NCBI RefSeq assembly: GCF_003730295.1
Contig: NZ_QTSZ01000051.1
Span: 1 to 64,000, forward strand
DNA length: 64,000 nucleotides
Direction of reading: 5' to 3'
Origin: Ornithinibacillus gellani
Lineage (GTDB): Bacteria; Bacillota; Bacilli; Bacillales; Amphibacillaceae
Below, piece after piece: positions 27,106-36,792 of the stretch. Within the stretch, counting starts at the first letter, position 1; the number at the start of each line of letters is the position of its first letter. Both the position numbers and the translations under genes were made by a program. Below the pieces are notes generated by a model. The model worked only from the letters and a program-made list of their open reading frames with translations. It was not told the origin of the DNA and did no database searches.

Positions 27106-28299
27106 CTATTCATCTTTCATTCGTTCTTGTAGTTCTTTTTTGGCAGCATCTACAATGTCTGGGTTCTTGAACAATTCCATTGCTGTTCTAGACATGGCTT
27201 TACTACTTACCTGGATACATCTTTTCCCTGCTGAAGAGTTGGCAAGGTCTCTAAACTGTTCTGTGTGGTTTGAAATTTTGTAATCGGGAAAAATAGTGAC
27301 GTATGGATTACAGATTGGGATTATCCTTGAAACGTTCCCCAAGTCTTCACCGCCATAATCAAATGGCATTCCATCCATTACCGGCTCATCGATTGATATT
27401 AATTCCTTCCTACATACTTCGGATAGTGTTTCATTAGGCACTCTCCCTAAATATCCTGGAATAAATTCTATATCAACTTCACAACCAGTGGCAATTGCCG
27501 CTCCTTCTGCACATTTTCTAACACGTTCAATATAGTCTTCCAAATCGCTTGATTTAAAACAGCTGAGTGATCCCTCAACTGAAGCGAAATCTGGAATTAA
27601 TCCAGTTGTATTTCCTCCAGAATCAATAATTCCAGATAAACGGAAATCTGATTTGGTATGCTGCCTCAATAATCCCGTTGCTACAAAGTATAAATTAGCA
27701 GCATTTAGGGCGTTAATCCCTTTACTAGGATGGGATGCAGCATGTGCTGATTTACCTTTGAATTCAATTTTTATTCTTGTAGATGACATACATTCTCCAG
27801 CAAGTCTCGTTGTATCACTTGTTGGGTGCATGAACAAAATAGCATCAATGCCATCCCATGCATTTTTTTCCAGTAGTTTAATTTTACCTCCACCAAATTC
27901 TTCTGCTGGTGTTCCCATTACAACCAGGGTTCCCGGTATCTTTTGCTCTTCCATATATTTCTTTGTCTGAATAGCTGTCCCTAGCGCAGTAGTACATATT
28001 AAGTTATGACCACACGCATGACCAATTTCAGGTAATGCATCGTATTCAGAAACAACTGCTACGGTTAGCTCTCCCGGTTCATATTGATAGACTGCTTTAA
28101 ACGCTGTACTGAGTCCACCAAGGTTTTCTTCCACTTCAAAGCCATTTTCTCTTAAAAAATCGCATTGAACTTTGCATGCTTTTTCTTCTTCAAAACCCAA
28201 TTCAGGATTACTGTGAACATATTTTGCAATTTCCCATAGTTCATCAAGCCTTGAATCTAGATAATCATCATACTTTTGCTTTATTGCTTCTAATTCCAT
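27106..28299 (-). CDS. M20-family amidohydrolase, AbgB-like
   Basis: 397 residues of the M20D amidohydrolase type. Metal-binding motifs: HACGHN, then PAEE(FGGGK), with the dimerisation domain between (KGKSAHAASHPSKGINAL), and a C-terminal DYGGEDLGN. Closest recall is the p-aminobenzoyl-glutamate hydrolase subunit B group; it should cleave an amide bond of a small N-acyl compound in the cytoplasm. Start set at the ATG with GAGAGG upstream (28299). It is the last gene after PTS IIA-IIB-IIC-IID, so its substrate probably enters through that PTS. Confidence 0.85.
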   Translation of the reverse strand: MELEAIKQKYDDYLDSRLDELWEIAKYVHSNPELGFEEEKACKVQCDFLRENGFEVEENLGGLSTAFKAVYQYEPGELTVAVVSEYDALPEIGHACGHNLICTTALGTAIQTKKYMEEQKIPGTLVVMGTPAEEFGGGKIKLLEKNAWDGIDAILFMHPTSDTTRLAGECMSSTRIKIEFKGKSAHAASHPSKGINALNAANLYFVATGLLRQHTKSDFRLSGIIDSGGNTTGLIPDFASVEGSLSCFKSSDLEDYIERVRKCAEGAAIATGCEVDIEFIPGYLGRVPNETLSEVCRKELISIDEPVMDGMPFDYGGEDLGNVSRIIPICNPYVTIFPDYKISNHTEQFRDLANSSAGKRCIQVSSKAMSRTAMELFKNPDIVDAAKKELQERMKDE

Positions 28300-28324
28300 A
28301 TATTCATTATCCTCTCTATGTTTT

Positions 28325-29173
28325 TTAGCTACCTTGTAAAATTCCAAAGAAACCTGTCACCAGTGATATAACTATTAACCACATAATTAATCTGTTATAG
28401 TATTGGCCTCTCAATTTAAAATAGAAATAGATTCCAAATACAGCGGCAATAGGTAATATGCCCACAAGGATCTGATCTAGAATGTCTTGAATAACAATTG
28501 GCTCGGAATTCTCAAATGAAAATTTCAGTGGTGTCGATATTTTCACATAGGTTGAAGACAGTGCTCCCATCATGAACAAACCTAATATACTGGCACTATT
28601 GATAAGGTTATTAATTAATCCAGATTTCATTAATTTGACAACAGATTCTTTCCCCAATAAATATCCGGATTTTAACATGCCGTATCCTATTAAAATTACG
28701 GCCAGTGGAAACAGGAATGGAACTAACCCACCTATAAATAATCCACTCAATGCTAAAGATGAGGCAAGTGCAAGAATAATAGGTTTTAAGGTACCCCATA
28801 TTAATGTGTCTCCAATTCCTGCAATGGGTCCCATCAACCCCGTCTTGAATCCTGTAATAACTTCTTCAGAAATGGATTCATCTTTACTTTTTGCTTTTTC
28901 TTCTTCCATTGAAAGAACTACACCATGAATGACCGCACCAAAAGTACCCTCAGAGTTATAGAATTGCAAATGTCGCATAAGTGCTTCTTTATATCCTTCT
29001 TCATCATCTTTGTAGATCTTTTTTAAGCTTTCAGATAATGCATTACAAAATGCTAACGCTTGCAAGCGCTCATACGAATTACTTACTTCAACCGATAAAT
29101 ACCATCTGGCATATGTTTTCTTTAAATCCTTATCGGTAAGAACACGTTGCTCTTTCACTTCCTCCAAAGACAT
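28325..29173 (-). CDS. PTS mannose-family transporter subunit IID
   Basis: 282 residues: N-terminal LTDKDLKKTYARWYLSVEVSNSYERLQALAF typical of EIID, the GPIAGIGDTLIWGTLKP loop, and C-terminal membrane helices. It forms the sugar-conducting complex with IIC. AGGAGG lies within the end of the IIC gene, 2 bp between genes. Confidence 0.9.
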   Translation of the reverse strand: MSLEEVKEQRVLTDKDLKKTYARWYLSVEVSNSYERLQALAFCNALSESLKKIYKDDEEGYKEALMRHLQFYNSEGTFGAVIHGVVLSMEEEKAKSKDESISEEVITGFKTGLMGPIAGIGDTLIWGTLKPIILALASSLALSGLFIGGLVPFLFPLAVILIGYGMLKSGYLLGKESVVKLMKSGLINNLINSASILGLFMMGALSSTYVKISTPLKFSFENSEPIVIQDILDQILVGILPIAAVFGIYFYFKLRGQYYNRLIMWLIVISLVTGFFGILQGS

Positions 29174-29175
29174 AA

Positions 29176-29928
29176 TTAACCAGCCTCCTGTCCATTTTGT
29201 TTCATAGAGTTAAACAAGATGATAGCTGCCACACAGAATCCAAATGCTGCCGCTCCCATTGTGCTAACTCCTAGATACGCTACCAAGAAAAAGCCAATAA
29301 AGAAATAAGGCATGATATCTCGTTTTCCAATTACCATGATGATGATGGCGAAACCTAAAGCTGGAAGTAGTCCGCCCGCCACTCCAAATCCATCAATAAT
29401 ACCTTGTGGTAGGAAATTCATAACAGTTGTAACTGCATCTGCTCCAAATAATGTTATTGCAAAAACAGGAACAAATGTTAATAGGAAAATCACGATAGTT
29501 GGATATGTGATTGCACAATGAAAAATTTTTTTCGAATCCATTACTTCTGCATATTTTTCTGCTTTGGAAATCCAATAGGAGTTTGAAATTCTTCTAAGTT
29601 GGTCAATAAATATACCTAAAATACCAAAGGGCACTGCAAGTCCAACCGCAACCTCTACATCCATCCCAGTCTGTAATGCAATTGGGATTGCAATAATTCC
29701 TGCTAAAGATTGGTCTGCTGGCATGTTACCACCAGTAAAAATAATCCCAATATAGATAAGCTGTATCGTAGCACCAATAATTAAGCCTTTCTCAAGATCC
29801 CCATATACTAAACCCAGAATCATACCGTAGAAAATGGGGGATCCTGTTGCTTGCGTTAATCCATAACCTAATCTACTAGTTCCAATAAAGTATAGAAAGC
29901 CACATAATGCTGCTATTAAAATATTCAA
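29176..29928 (-). CDS. PTS mannose-family transporter subunit IIC
   Basis: 250 residues, strongly hydrophobic. Family features: GYGLTQATGSPIFYGMILGLVYGDLEKGLIIGATIQLIYIG, then GGNMPADQSLAGIIAIPIAL. Start is TTG at 29928 with GAGGTG upstream. Membrane channel partner of IID. Confidence 0.9.
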   Translation of the reverse strand: MNILIAALCGFLYFIGTSRLGYGLTQATGSPIFYGMILGLVYGDLEKGLIIGATIQLIYIGIIFTGGNMPADQSLAGIIAIPIALQTGMDVEVAVGLAVPFGILGIFIDQLRRISNSYWISKAEKYAEVMDSKKIFHCAITYPTIVIFLLTFVPVFAITLFGADAVTTVMNFLPQGIIDGFGVAGGLLPALGFAIIIMVIGKRDIMPYFFIGFFLVAYLGVSTMGAAAFGFCVAAIILFNSMKQNGQEAG

Positions 29929-29953
29929 CTTTGATACACCTCTTCCCTAATTA

Positions 29954-30457
29954 TTATTTTTTTAGAGAATAAAACTTGTCTAAAGCCTTCTTAAATTCCA
30001 TCTTGGGCTCATCCGGGACCTGATGTAAGTAAACGCGGCAGTTGTTGCTTTCTTCCAGTTCCCGTAACTGTTCCGCATCTTCTTCATTTAAGGAGATTGG
30101 ACCAAATACACTTTTTCTTCCAGGACCGGATCCTAGCCCCCCAATTTGTAGGTCCTTTATTTCAATTCCTCCTTGTATGGTCTTGAAAGCGGTGTCAACA
30201 TCTTTAAATAAAATAAATAACTTACCTTTTCCTAACTTATCTTCTTTCCATTCATTAATTGCAGACTCAACTGTATAAACATTAACCGCTATATTTGAAG
30301 GTGCAGCCATTGTGTAAATACTTTTCATAAACTCATCATTAGCCAAGTTATCATCAATAATAATGATTCGATTAGCAAATGTTTGTCGAATCCACTTTGT
30401 AATTACCTGTCCATGTATTAAGCGAAAATCCACCCGAACCATTTCTATTTCTGCCAT
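29954..30457 (-). CDS. PTS mannose-family subunit IIB
   Basis: 167 residues. The phospho-accepting His15 lies in VDFRLIHGQV. It receives phosphate from IIA and passes it to the sugar bound by IIC/IID. TAGGAGG precedes the ATG. Here IIA and IIB are separate chains. Confidence 0.9.
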   Translation of the reverse strand: MAEIEMVRVDFRLIHGQVITKWIRQTFANRIIIIDDNLANDEFMKSIYTMAAPSNIAVNVYTVESAINEWKEDKLGKGKLFILFKDVDTAFKTIQGGIEIKDLQIGGLGSGPGRKSVFGPISLNEEDAEQLRELEESNNCRVYLHQVPDEPKMEFKKALDKFYSLKK

Positions 30458-30500
30458 TTAAATTTCCTCCTAATTTTTAATTTATAAGATTTTTATTTTA

Positions 30501-30920
30501 TTATTTCGCTTGATCCTCAGCGGGAAGCTTTAATTGCTGGCAATTCATAATTGCAGCTTCTTTAATTTCATTTACACTATCCTCGGTATAAGGTTGATTC
30601 TGTCTCATAACCGCTTCAATTAACATCATAGAACTCAATCCGGATAAAATATGAATATCGTATTTCTTACTTAGCATTAATGCCATATTTGATGTAGTAC
30701 CTCCAACAATATCCGTAATTACCAAAGAATTTGCTGGCATCGTCTTTATCTTTTCCTCCACCTTCAGAAGGAAATCCTCTGGAGAATCAGATGGATTTAA
30801 AGCTATCTCACTAACACCCTTTATTTGACCAATAATCATTGTCAGCTTATCAACAAGCGTTTCTCCCCACCCTCCGTGTGTTAATAAAAGAATTTCATTT
30901 CTATAAGAACCATTTGACAA
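30501..30920 (-). CDS. PTS mannose-family subunit IIA
   Basis: 139 residues with the phospho-accepting His15 in ILLLTHGGWGE and the typical VITDIVGGTTSN loop. The frame is open for 39 more codons, but those are not family-like, and AAAGGAGG stands right before the TTG at 30920. First gene of the operon. Confidence 0.87.
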   Translation of the reverse strand: MSNGSYRNEILLLTHGGWGETLVDKLTMIIGQIKGVSEIALNPSDSPEDFLLKVEEKIKTMPANSLVITDIVGGTTSNMALMLSKKYDIHILSGLSSMMLIEAVMRQNQPYTEDSVNEIKEAAIMNCQQLKLPAEDQAK

Positions 30921-31309
30921 ATTGAATCCTCCTTTCAAAAAGTGTGAATTATTATTTGAGTTTGTAGTTATTTTAGAAACGCATATTCTAAAAACCCTAC
31001 AAATAAATCCACTATTGCCAACGCTTACATTTTGCATTAGAAAATAATTTATTCAGAAAATATAATACAAATTTGAATCTTATAATAACTATTTTATTTA
31101 ATGTATCAAAAGAATATTATTTTTTCAACATATATTATAAAAGAATTTTTTTCGATATATTACCAAAAAATATAGAAAACTATCTAAAAACCACGTATAC
31201 TCTATATATACGGGATTAAATTTCTTTTCAAACAACTAGAAAAATGTTTGATCAAATATATAAATACTTTAATGTTTAATGTATTCCCTATTACTTTAGG
31301 AGGTATTTT
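30921..31309. promoter_or_regulatory. divergent control region between the PTS operon and its RpiR regulator
   Basis: About 390 bp of AT-rich DNA. A cre-like site, TGTAAGCGTTGGCA on the minus strand (31016-31029), has one mismatch to the consensus and stands about 100 bp upstream of the IIA start. I looked for a sigma-54 -24/-12 box, common for levanase-type PTS operons, and did not find one, which fits control by RpiR instead of a LevR activator. Confidence 0.55.
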
Positions 31310-32164
31310 ATGTTAAATAACACGCAAAACTGTCTCGCTCGTATTCGAAATAATTATGGTCAATTCAGTGATAAGGAATTACTTATTGCCAATTTTATTT
31401 TGGAAAACCCAGATAGAGTTATTCATTACACCATAAATCAGATTGCAGAAGAATTACGAATTGCAGACTCAACCGTTTTTCGTTTTTGTAAACGTATTGG
31501 TTTTAAAGGTTTTCAGGCAATGAAAATTGCACTTGCAGCAGAAATTGTTTCCCCCATCAATGAGATTAACGAAAAAATAGAGGAAAATGACAGCATTGGT
31601 GTAATTACAGAAAAAATATTTCGTTCCAATATTAAAACCATAGAGGATACACTTCAAATTCAAGATGAACATCTTATTACAAAAACTGTTAATGCAATCA
31701 TGAAGGCAAATAAAGTACATTTTTTTGGTTCTGGCGGCTCGGCTATTGTAGCATTAGATGCTTATCATAAATTTATTAGAAGTGGCATTCATGCTAACGC
31801 GGATTTGGATTCACATCTACAAATTATGTCCGCGTCACAAATGGATGAAAATGATGTTGCTATTCTGATATCACTTAGTGGCTCCACGAAGGACTTATTG
31901 GAGATTTCACAAGTATTGAAGAAAAACAACGTCCCTATTATAGCCATAACCAACTTTGCAAAATCTTATTTGACAGAGAACGCTGACATATCTTTATTTA
32001 CTATCTCAGATGAAACAGACTTTAGATTGGAAGCGCTATCGTCAAGAATTGCCCAATTATCCATCATTGATGTTCTCTACACCAACGTAATGATTGCAAC
32101 GAAAGAATCCGGCAGAAAAGCATTACAAAAAATGCGTGAAAGTGTGAGTTTGAAGCATTTTTAA
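31310..32164 (+). CDS. MurR/RpiR-family regulator
   Basis: 284 residues: N-terminal RpiR helix-turn-helix (YTINQIAEELRIADSTVFRFCKRIGFKGFQAMKIAL) and a C-terminal SIS domain that binds a phosphosugar (VHFFGSGGSAIVALDAYHKF, ISLSGSTKDLLEI). TAGGAGG precedes the ATG. Divergent from the mannose-type PTS/M20 operon and therefore its probable regulator, sensing the phosphorylated import product. Confidence 0.88.
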   Translation: MLNNTQNCLARIRNNYGQFSDKELLIANFILENPDRVIHYTINQIAEELRIADSTVFRFCKRIGFKGFQAMKIALAAEIVSPINEINEKIEENDSIGVITEKIFRSNIKTIEDTLQIQDEHLITKTVNAIMKANKVHFFGSGGSAIVALDAYHKFIRSGIHANADLDSHLQIMSASQMDENDVAILISLSGSTKDLLEISQVLKKNNVPIIAITNFAKSYLTENADISLFTISDETDFRLEALSSRIAQLSIIDVLYTNVMIATKESGRKALQKMRESVSLKHF

Positions 32165-32232
32165 TAAATAAGCTTACAAATCAATGGTAACAAAAAAACT
32201 TTAGCCAAATAGATTTAATATAGCAGTAAAGC

Positions 32233-32272
32233 CCATTCAGGTAGCTGATTTCATAATCCACTTCCTTGAATG
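32233..32272 (+). terminator. terminator of the RpiR gene
   Basis: Imperfect stem CCATTCAGG with CCTTGAATGG, then eight T. Lies about 70 bp after the stop. Confidence 0.65.
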
Positions 32273-32348
32273 GTTTTTTTTAGTTTTACACCCCCTCCCA
32301 CCTTCAAAATCTTTCAAAATACATCAAAAAAAACAATTATATTTACAA

Positions 32349-32360
32349 GAAAGCACTTTC
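32349..32360. promoter_or_regulatory. cre-like palindrome upstream of the GntR operon
   Basis: GAAAGCACTTTC, arms GAAAG/CTTTC with a central CA in place of CG. About 70 bp before the GntR start. Could bind CcpA weakly. The AT-rich ATAATCATTATTAT stretch downstream could hold the GntR operator. Confidence 0.4.
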
Positions 32361-32430
32361 ATGATATATTCATTATAATCATTATTATATTTTTAATATA
32401 TACATCATAATGTATTGGAGGCTTCTATAT

Positions 32431-33168
32431 ATGTCAAAAGCAAAAGTGCCTTTATATAAGCAAGTGAAAGAGAAGATTTTAAGAGAGATTAATGAGCAAA
32501 TGAAAGAAGGTGATCTACTTCCAACTGAACCCGAAATGGAAGAGAAATACCAGGTTAGTAGAATTACGGTTCGTAAGGCAATAGATGATTTAGTATTGGA
32601 AGGTTTTGTAACGAAGGAGCAAGGTCGGGGTACTTTTGTAAGATCTACCAAGATTGTGCAAGATGCGAGCAGCATAACGAGTTGGACAGAGGAAATGCAT
32701 TTAAAAGGTAAAACACCTGATACGCAAAAGCTAAAGTTATTTGCAGTGTCTCCCTCTCGCAAGATGAAGCAGAATTTGAAGCTGGCCGCTAATGAAGAAA
32801 TTATTTGTGTAGAAAGAATCAGGTTGGTTGATGGGGAACCAATTGCACTAATGTTTAACTATTTAAGAAGTAAATTTATTCCTGATTTCTTGGATAAAGG
32901 TTTCACAAGGGAATCTCTTTATGAAGAACTAGAGGAAAATTACGACATCGTCTTAGAAGAAGCAACAGAGCAGATTCGCGCAAGATTGGTGACAGATTTG
33001 GAAGCGTCTGCATTAAATATTCCACCAGATGAGGCTGTCATGCATATTACTCGGACAACCTATCTCCCAGATGGAACACCATTTGAAATGGTAGAAATGA
33101 TTAGTAGATCTGATAAATACGAGTACAATATTAAGGTTTCTGGAAGAGAAAAAAATAAATTGTTTTAA
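32431..33168 (+). CDS. GntR-family regulator, HutC/UTRA type
   Basis: 245 residues. Winged helix (PLYKQVKEKILREI… LLPTEPEMEEKYQVSRITVRKAIDDLVLEGFV, GRGTFV) followed by a UTRA effector domain (ICVERIRLVDGEPIAL… VMHITRTTYLPDGTPFEMVEMI). TTGGAGG precedes the ATG at 32431. First gene of the ascorbate-type PTS operon, so it presumably represses its own operon and is released by an imported sugar-acid phosphate. Confidence 0.88.
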   Translation: MSKAKVPLYKQVKEKILREINEQMKEGDLLPTEPEMEEKYQVSRITVRKAIDDLVLEGFVTKEQGRGTFVRSTKIVQDASSITSWTEEMHLKGKTPDTQKLKLFAVSPSRKMKQNLKLAANEEIICVERIRLVDGEPIALMFNYLRSKFIPDFLDKGFTRESLYEELEENYDIVLEEATEQIRARLVTDLEASALNIPPDEAVMHITRTTYLPDGTPFEMVEMISRSDKYEYNIKVSGREKNKLF

Positions 33169-33182
33169 GGGGAATGAACGAC

Positions 33183-33617
33183 ATGAAATTACTAAAAGAA
33201 GAGGCAGTTCGTCTAGATGTTCAGGCTCTAAATGCAGTTGATGCCATTCGCATTAGCGGCAATTTACTCGTAGATGCTGGATATGCCGAGCCACGATATG
33301 TAGATGCTATGCTGAAAGGTTTCCTGGAGGTTGGGCCGTATATTGTATTGGCACCTGGAATTGCTATCCCGCATGCGCGACCAGAAAACGGTGCATTGGC
33401 TAGCGGTTTTTCCCTCGTACGACTAGCTACACCAATTGAGTTTGGGCATGATAAAAATGATCCAGTAAAATTGGTTTGCGCCATTACTGGAGTAGGCAGT
33501 AATGGTCATATTGAGATGCTACAAAAGGTCGCAGGCATACTTGGTGACAAGGACAAGCATCAGCAACTATTGGAAGTACAAAACTTTGAAGATATATCAA
33601 AAATAATCACATTTTAG
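33183..33617 (+). CDS. PTS subunit IIA, fructose/mannitol/ascorbate type
   Basis: 144 residues of the type-2 EIIA domain with phospho-accepting His64 in IAIPHARPE. Two ATGs are in frame; the second (33183) has ten bases to AAGGGG and is preferred. Follows the GntR gene closely, and 12 bp separate it from IIB. Confidence 0.88.
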   Translation: MKLLKEEAVRLDVQALNAVDAIRISGNLLVDAGYAEPRYVDAMLKGFLEVGPYIVLAPGIAIPHARPENGALASGFSLVRLATPIEFGHDKNDPVKLVCAITGVGSNGHIEMLQKVAGILGDKDKHQQLLEVQNFEDISKIITF

Positions 33618-33629
33618 GAGGAAAACAAC

Positions 33630-33914
33630 ATGTATGTACTAAGTGTATGTGGTATGGGTTTTGGAACAAGTTTAATGCTATTAATGGAAGTTCAGTCCAT
33701 TGCGAAGGAGCATGGTTACACCGTGGATGGTGAAGCAACTGATTTAGGTAGTGCTAAAGGAAAAAGCTGTGATTTAATTATTGCTTCCAGTGAAATTGCA
33801 GCTGAGTTATCTGATGAGGCTGCACCAGTGATTGCGATTGATAACCTGTTAGACAAAGAGGAAATCAAAGAAAAAGTACTGCCCATGATTAAAAAACTTG
33901 CCCAGGAGGGATAG
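33630..33914 (+). CDS. PTS subunit IIB, ascorbate (SgaB) type
   Basis: 94 residues. The phospho-accepting Cys7 lies in VCGMGFGTSLML. Carries phosphate from IIA to the substrate at IIC. AGGAGG precedes the ATG. Confidence 0.88.
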   Translation: MYVLSVCGMGFGTSLMLLMEVQSIAKEHGYTVDGEATDLGSAKGKSCDLIIASSEIAAELSDEAAPVIAIDNLLDKEEIKEKVLPMIKKLAQEG

Positions 33915-33916
33915 TC

Positions 33917-35185
33917 ATGATTGACGTATTGGTTTCTATTTTAAGTAACCCTTCCATTATCATTGCCATTATTGCTGGTGTTGGTCTGATTGCGCTTAGA
34001 AAGTCAGCATCCGATGTCATCAAAGGAACGATGAAGACATTGTTCGGCTTCCTTATTTTACAGCAAGGTGCAAATATTATTGTTTCTGCCCTTGTTCCCT
34101 TCAGTGCAATGTTTACAGATGCATTCGGCTTAACGGGAATAGTTGCAGAAGACAACGCCATTGCGGCGGCAGTTCAGGTCATTCTTGGAAAAGAAACAGC
34201 GTTCATTCTCATCTTTTCCTTCTTAATTAATATTATTATCGCCCGCTTTACGAGATTCAAATATATATTTCTAACCGGTCATATGATGTTCTCTTTTGCT
34301 GCTACGATGGCCATTGTTTTTCATCAGATGGGACTATCCTCTACCATGACGATTATTCTCGGATCCATTGTCCAAGGTATCGCAATGGTCGTATTTCCAG
34401 CCATATCCCAATCATCTGTTAGACAAGTGATTGGTAATGATAATGTGGCTTTTGGATTCTGGGGTAGTTCATGGGTTTCTCTTTCCGGTTGGATTGGCGG
34501 AAAGTTTGGTAACAAGGAACAATCAACCGAAGATGTAAAAGTACCTAAGTCATTGGACTTCTTAAAGGACATGAGTATTTTAATGGGGATCATTATGGTC
34601 CTAGCATACGGAATTACAGCCACTTTCGTAAGTGATGCAGCAATGGCAGAAATTGCTGGTGATGTAAACCGCTATCAATTTGCTATATTTTCGGCTTTGG
34701 AATTTGTTGCAGGTATCTTAATCCTATTAATGGGTGTACGGATGTTCTTAGCTGAAATTGTTCCTGCGTTCAAAGGAATTGGTGAAAAAATCGTTCCAGG
34801 TGCTAAACCAGCGTTGGACGTTCCAATATTCTACAACTATGCACCAGTTGCAGTAACAATTGGTTTCTTGACAGCTTTAGTCGGTGGATTAATTGTCACC
34901 TTTATGTCTAGCTTTTTACCAGTCGCTGTCCTCCCTTCCGTTATTGGCTTGTTCTTCATGGGTGGAGCTGCTGGAGTATTTGGAAATGCAAGGGGTGGAC
35001 TACGTGGCGCAATAATTGGCGGATTCTTCATGGGATTCACTTTTTCATTAATGGTCGCACTCGCCTACCCTTTAATCGACCTATCAGTCTACAACATTAG
35101 TGGATTATGGTTTGCATCCCCCGATGCGATTATCGTAGTCATTCTTATTAAGCTTATCGGATTACTCTTTGGAATTGGACTTTAA
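33917..35185 (+). CDS. PTS subunit IIC, UlaA/SgaT ascorbate family
   Basis: 422 residues, about eleven hydrophobic segments. Family features: IGLIALRKSASDVIKGTMKTLFGFLILQQGA, and RFTRFKYIFLTGHMMF. UlaA-type transporters import ascorbate and other sugar acids or lactones with phosphorylation. Two bases separate it from IIB. The downstream enzymes do not match the ascorbate (Ula) route, so another acid or lactone is likely. Confidence 0.88.
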   Translation: MIDVLVSILSNPSIIIAIIAGVGLIALRKSASDVIKGTMKTLFGFLILQQGANIIVSALVPFSAMFTDAFGLTGIVAEDNAIAAAVQVILGKETAFILIFSFLINIIIARFTRFKYIFLTGHMMFSFAATMAIVFHQMGLSSTMTIILGSIVQGIAMVVFPAISQSSVRQVIGNDNVAFGFWGSSWVSLSGWIGGKFGNKEQSTEDVKVPKSLDFLKDMSILMGIIMVLAYGITATFVSDAAMAEIAGDVNRYQFAIFSALEFVAGILILLMGVRMFLAEIVPAFKGIGEKIVPGAKPALDVPIFYNYAPVAVTIGFLTALVGGLIVTFMSSFLPVAVLPSVIGLFFMGGAAGVFGNARGGLRGAIIGGFFMGFTFSLMVALAYPLIDLSVYNISGLWFASPDAIIVVILIKLIGLLFGIGL

Positions 35186-35248
35186 ACTTTTAGTATCGTG
35201 AACATCTTGCGGAACATTTAACTACATCAAAAAGTGAGGTCAAATCAA

Positions 35249-36163
35249 ATGAAAAAAATTAGAACGGTTTTAGGAGATATTGAAAAGGACGAACTTGGTT
35301 TCACATATAGTCACGAGCACCTTTGGACAAATCCCCCTCATTCGCAAAAGGATCGTGATTTGGAATTAACCGATTATGAAGCTAGTGTGAGTGAACTATG
35401 GCGCTTTAAACATGCAGGTGGCCAAGCACTTGTTGATGCTACTACACTTGATTATGGAAGAGATGCTTCGAAATTAAAACGTATGTCTGAAGAAACAGGT
35501 GTACACGTCGTTGCAACATCTGGTTTTAATAAGCATATATATTTTCCAAACTGGGTAACTACTTTAACGATTGAAGAAATCACACAGAAATTAATAAGAG
35601 ATGTTCAAAACGGTATGGATGGTACTACATCCAAAGCGGGATTTCTAAAATCAGGAGCTTGGAATCAACAGATTCATCCTTTGGAAGAAAAAGTAACCCG
35701 TGCAGTAGCACGAGCACAGCAAGAGACTGGCGCACCTATCTGGCTTCATACCGAGGCTGGTACGATGGGACTTGAGCTACTGGATATTTTGGAAGAAGAA
35801 GGCGTAGACTTAACAAAAGTTGGGGTGGGACATAGTGACCGTAATGCTGATCCCTACTATCACTTAAAGCTCGCCGAACGTGGTGCGTACGTACAATTTG
35901 ACGGCACCAGTAAAATCAAATATTACCCAGACAGTACAAGAGTCGAATTGATACAAAATATGATTAACCATGGTTTTTCCCAACAACTACTTATCTCTGC
36001 AGATATGGGTAGACAAGTCTACTTGGAAGCCTATGGCGGCGGTCCAGGGTTTAGATATATTTTGAAGAAATTCATTCCACGATTGTTGGATGAAGGAATT
36101 AGCCAATCGACAATAGATACTATATTCATTGAGAATCCTGCAAACTGGTTAGCACAATTTTGA
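35249..36163 (+). CDS. phosphotriesterase-family lactonase
   Basis: 304 residues of the phosphotriesterase (cog1735) superfamily. Metal ligands: His22 and His24 in YSHEHL, then LHTEAG, GHSDRNADPYYH and an Asp in ISADMGR. Homologues beside ascorbate-type PTS genes in Listeria, B. halodurans and Mycoplasma were reported as sugar-phosphate lactonases. A cytoplasmic enzyme opening a phosphorylated aldonolactone is therefore the best inference. GTGAGG precedes the ATG at 35249; the upstream GTG is part of that site. Confidence 0.82.
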   Translation: MKKIRTVLGDIEKDELGFTYSHEHLWTNPPHSQKDRDLELTDYEASVSELWRFKHAGGQALVDATTLDYGRDASKLKRMSEETGVHVVATSGFNKHIYFPNWVTTLTIEEITQKLIRDVQNGMDGTTSKAGFLKSGAWNQQIHPLEEKVTRAVARAQQETGAPIWLHTEAGTMGLELLDILEEEGVDLTKVGVGHSDRNADPYYHLKLAERGAYVQFDGTSKIKYYPDSTRVELIQNMINHGFSQQLLISADMGRQVYLEAYGGGPGFRYILKKFIPRLLDEGISQSTIDTIFIENPANWLAQF

Positions 36164-36177
36164 TTGGAGAGATAAAG

Positions 36178-36792
36178 ATGAGTACAAACAACTTAATCGC
36201 TATCATTCGCAACGTCTCCCCCAATGATATTGTAGATGTTGCTGGGATTTTACTGGATGTTGGTATAAATCGTATGGAAGTTTCACTCAGTGATGAAGCG
36301 AATGGACTCGCTTGTATTGAAAAAATAGCCAAAGCATTTGGTGATCAAATCGAATTAGGTGTTGGAACCATCTGCAAGGAATCACAGGTGGACATTGCAC
36401 TAGAAGCTGGTGCAACCTATATCATTACACCCGGCTGGGATAGAGAATTAGTGAAGTATGTTTTAGACAAAGGAGTACAAATATATCCAGGTGTATTTAC
36501 GCCAGGTGAAATCATGCAGGCAAGTGCATTGGGAGTTGAAACAGTTAAGCTATTCCCTGCAGCAAGCTTAGGCACAGAATATATTAAAAGTCTGCGCGGA
36601 CCTTTTCCAAATATGAAAATCATGGCGGTTGGCGGTGTCACCCAAGATAATATCCAAGCATTTCAAAAGGCTGGTTGTTCTTCTTTTGCTATTGGCAGTG
36701 ATTTAATTCCGAAAGGAGCAAGCCTCAAGCACAAAGAGACAATCATGGCCAAAGCCAAACAATATATTCAATTACTGTCAGAGGAGTCATAA
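36178..36792 (+). CDS. KDPG/KDPGal-type aldolase
   Basis: 204 residues of the Eda class I aldolase family. Glu34 (RMEVSLSD) and the Schiff-base Lys124 in VKLFPAA are present, with IGVGT-like GVGTI and YPGVFTPGE. It should split a 2-keto-3-deoxy sugar-acid phosphate into pyruvate and an aldehyde phosphate. GGAGAG precedes the ATG at 36178. No dehydratase is in the operon, although one is needed between lactonase and aldolase. Confidence 0.85.
   Translation: MSTNNLIAIIRNVSPNDIVDVAGILLDVGINRMEVSLSDEANGLACIEKIAKAFGDQIELGVGTICKESQVDIALEAGATYIITPGWDRELVKYVLDKGVQIYPGVFTPGEIMQASALGVETVKLFPAASLGTEYIKSLRGPFPNMKIMAVGGVTQDNIQAFQKAGCSSFAIGSDLIPKGASLKHKETIMAKAKQYIQLLSEES

Noticed and set aside
30921-31309. 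Sigma-54 promoter for the mannose-type PTS
   Set aside because: No convincing TGGCAC-N5-TTGC pattern found; the adjacent regulator is RpiR-type, not a sigma-54 activator.
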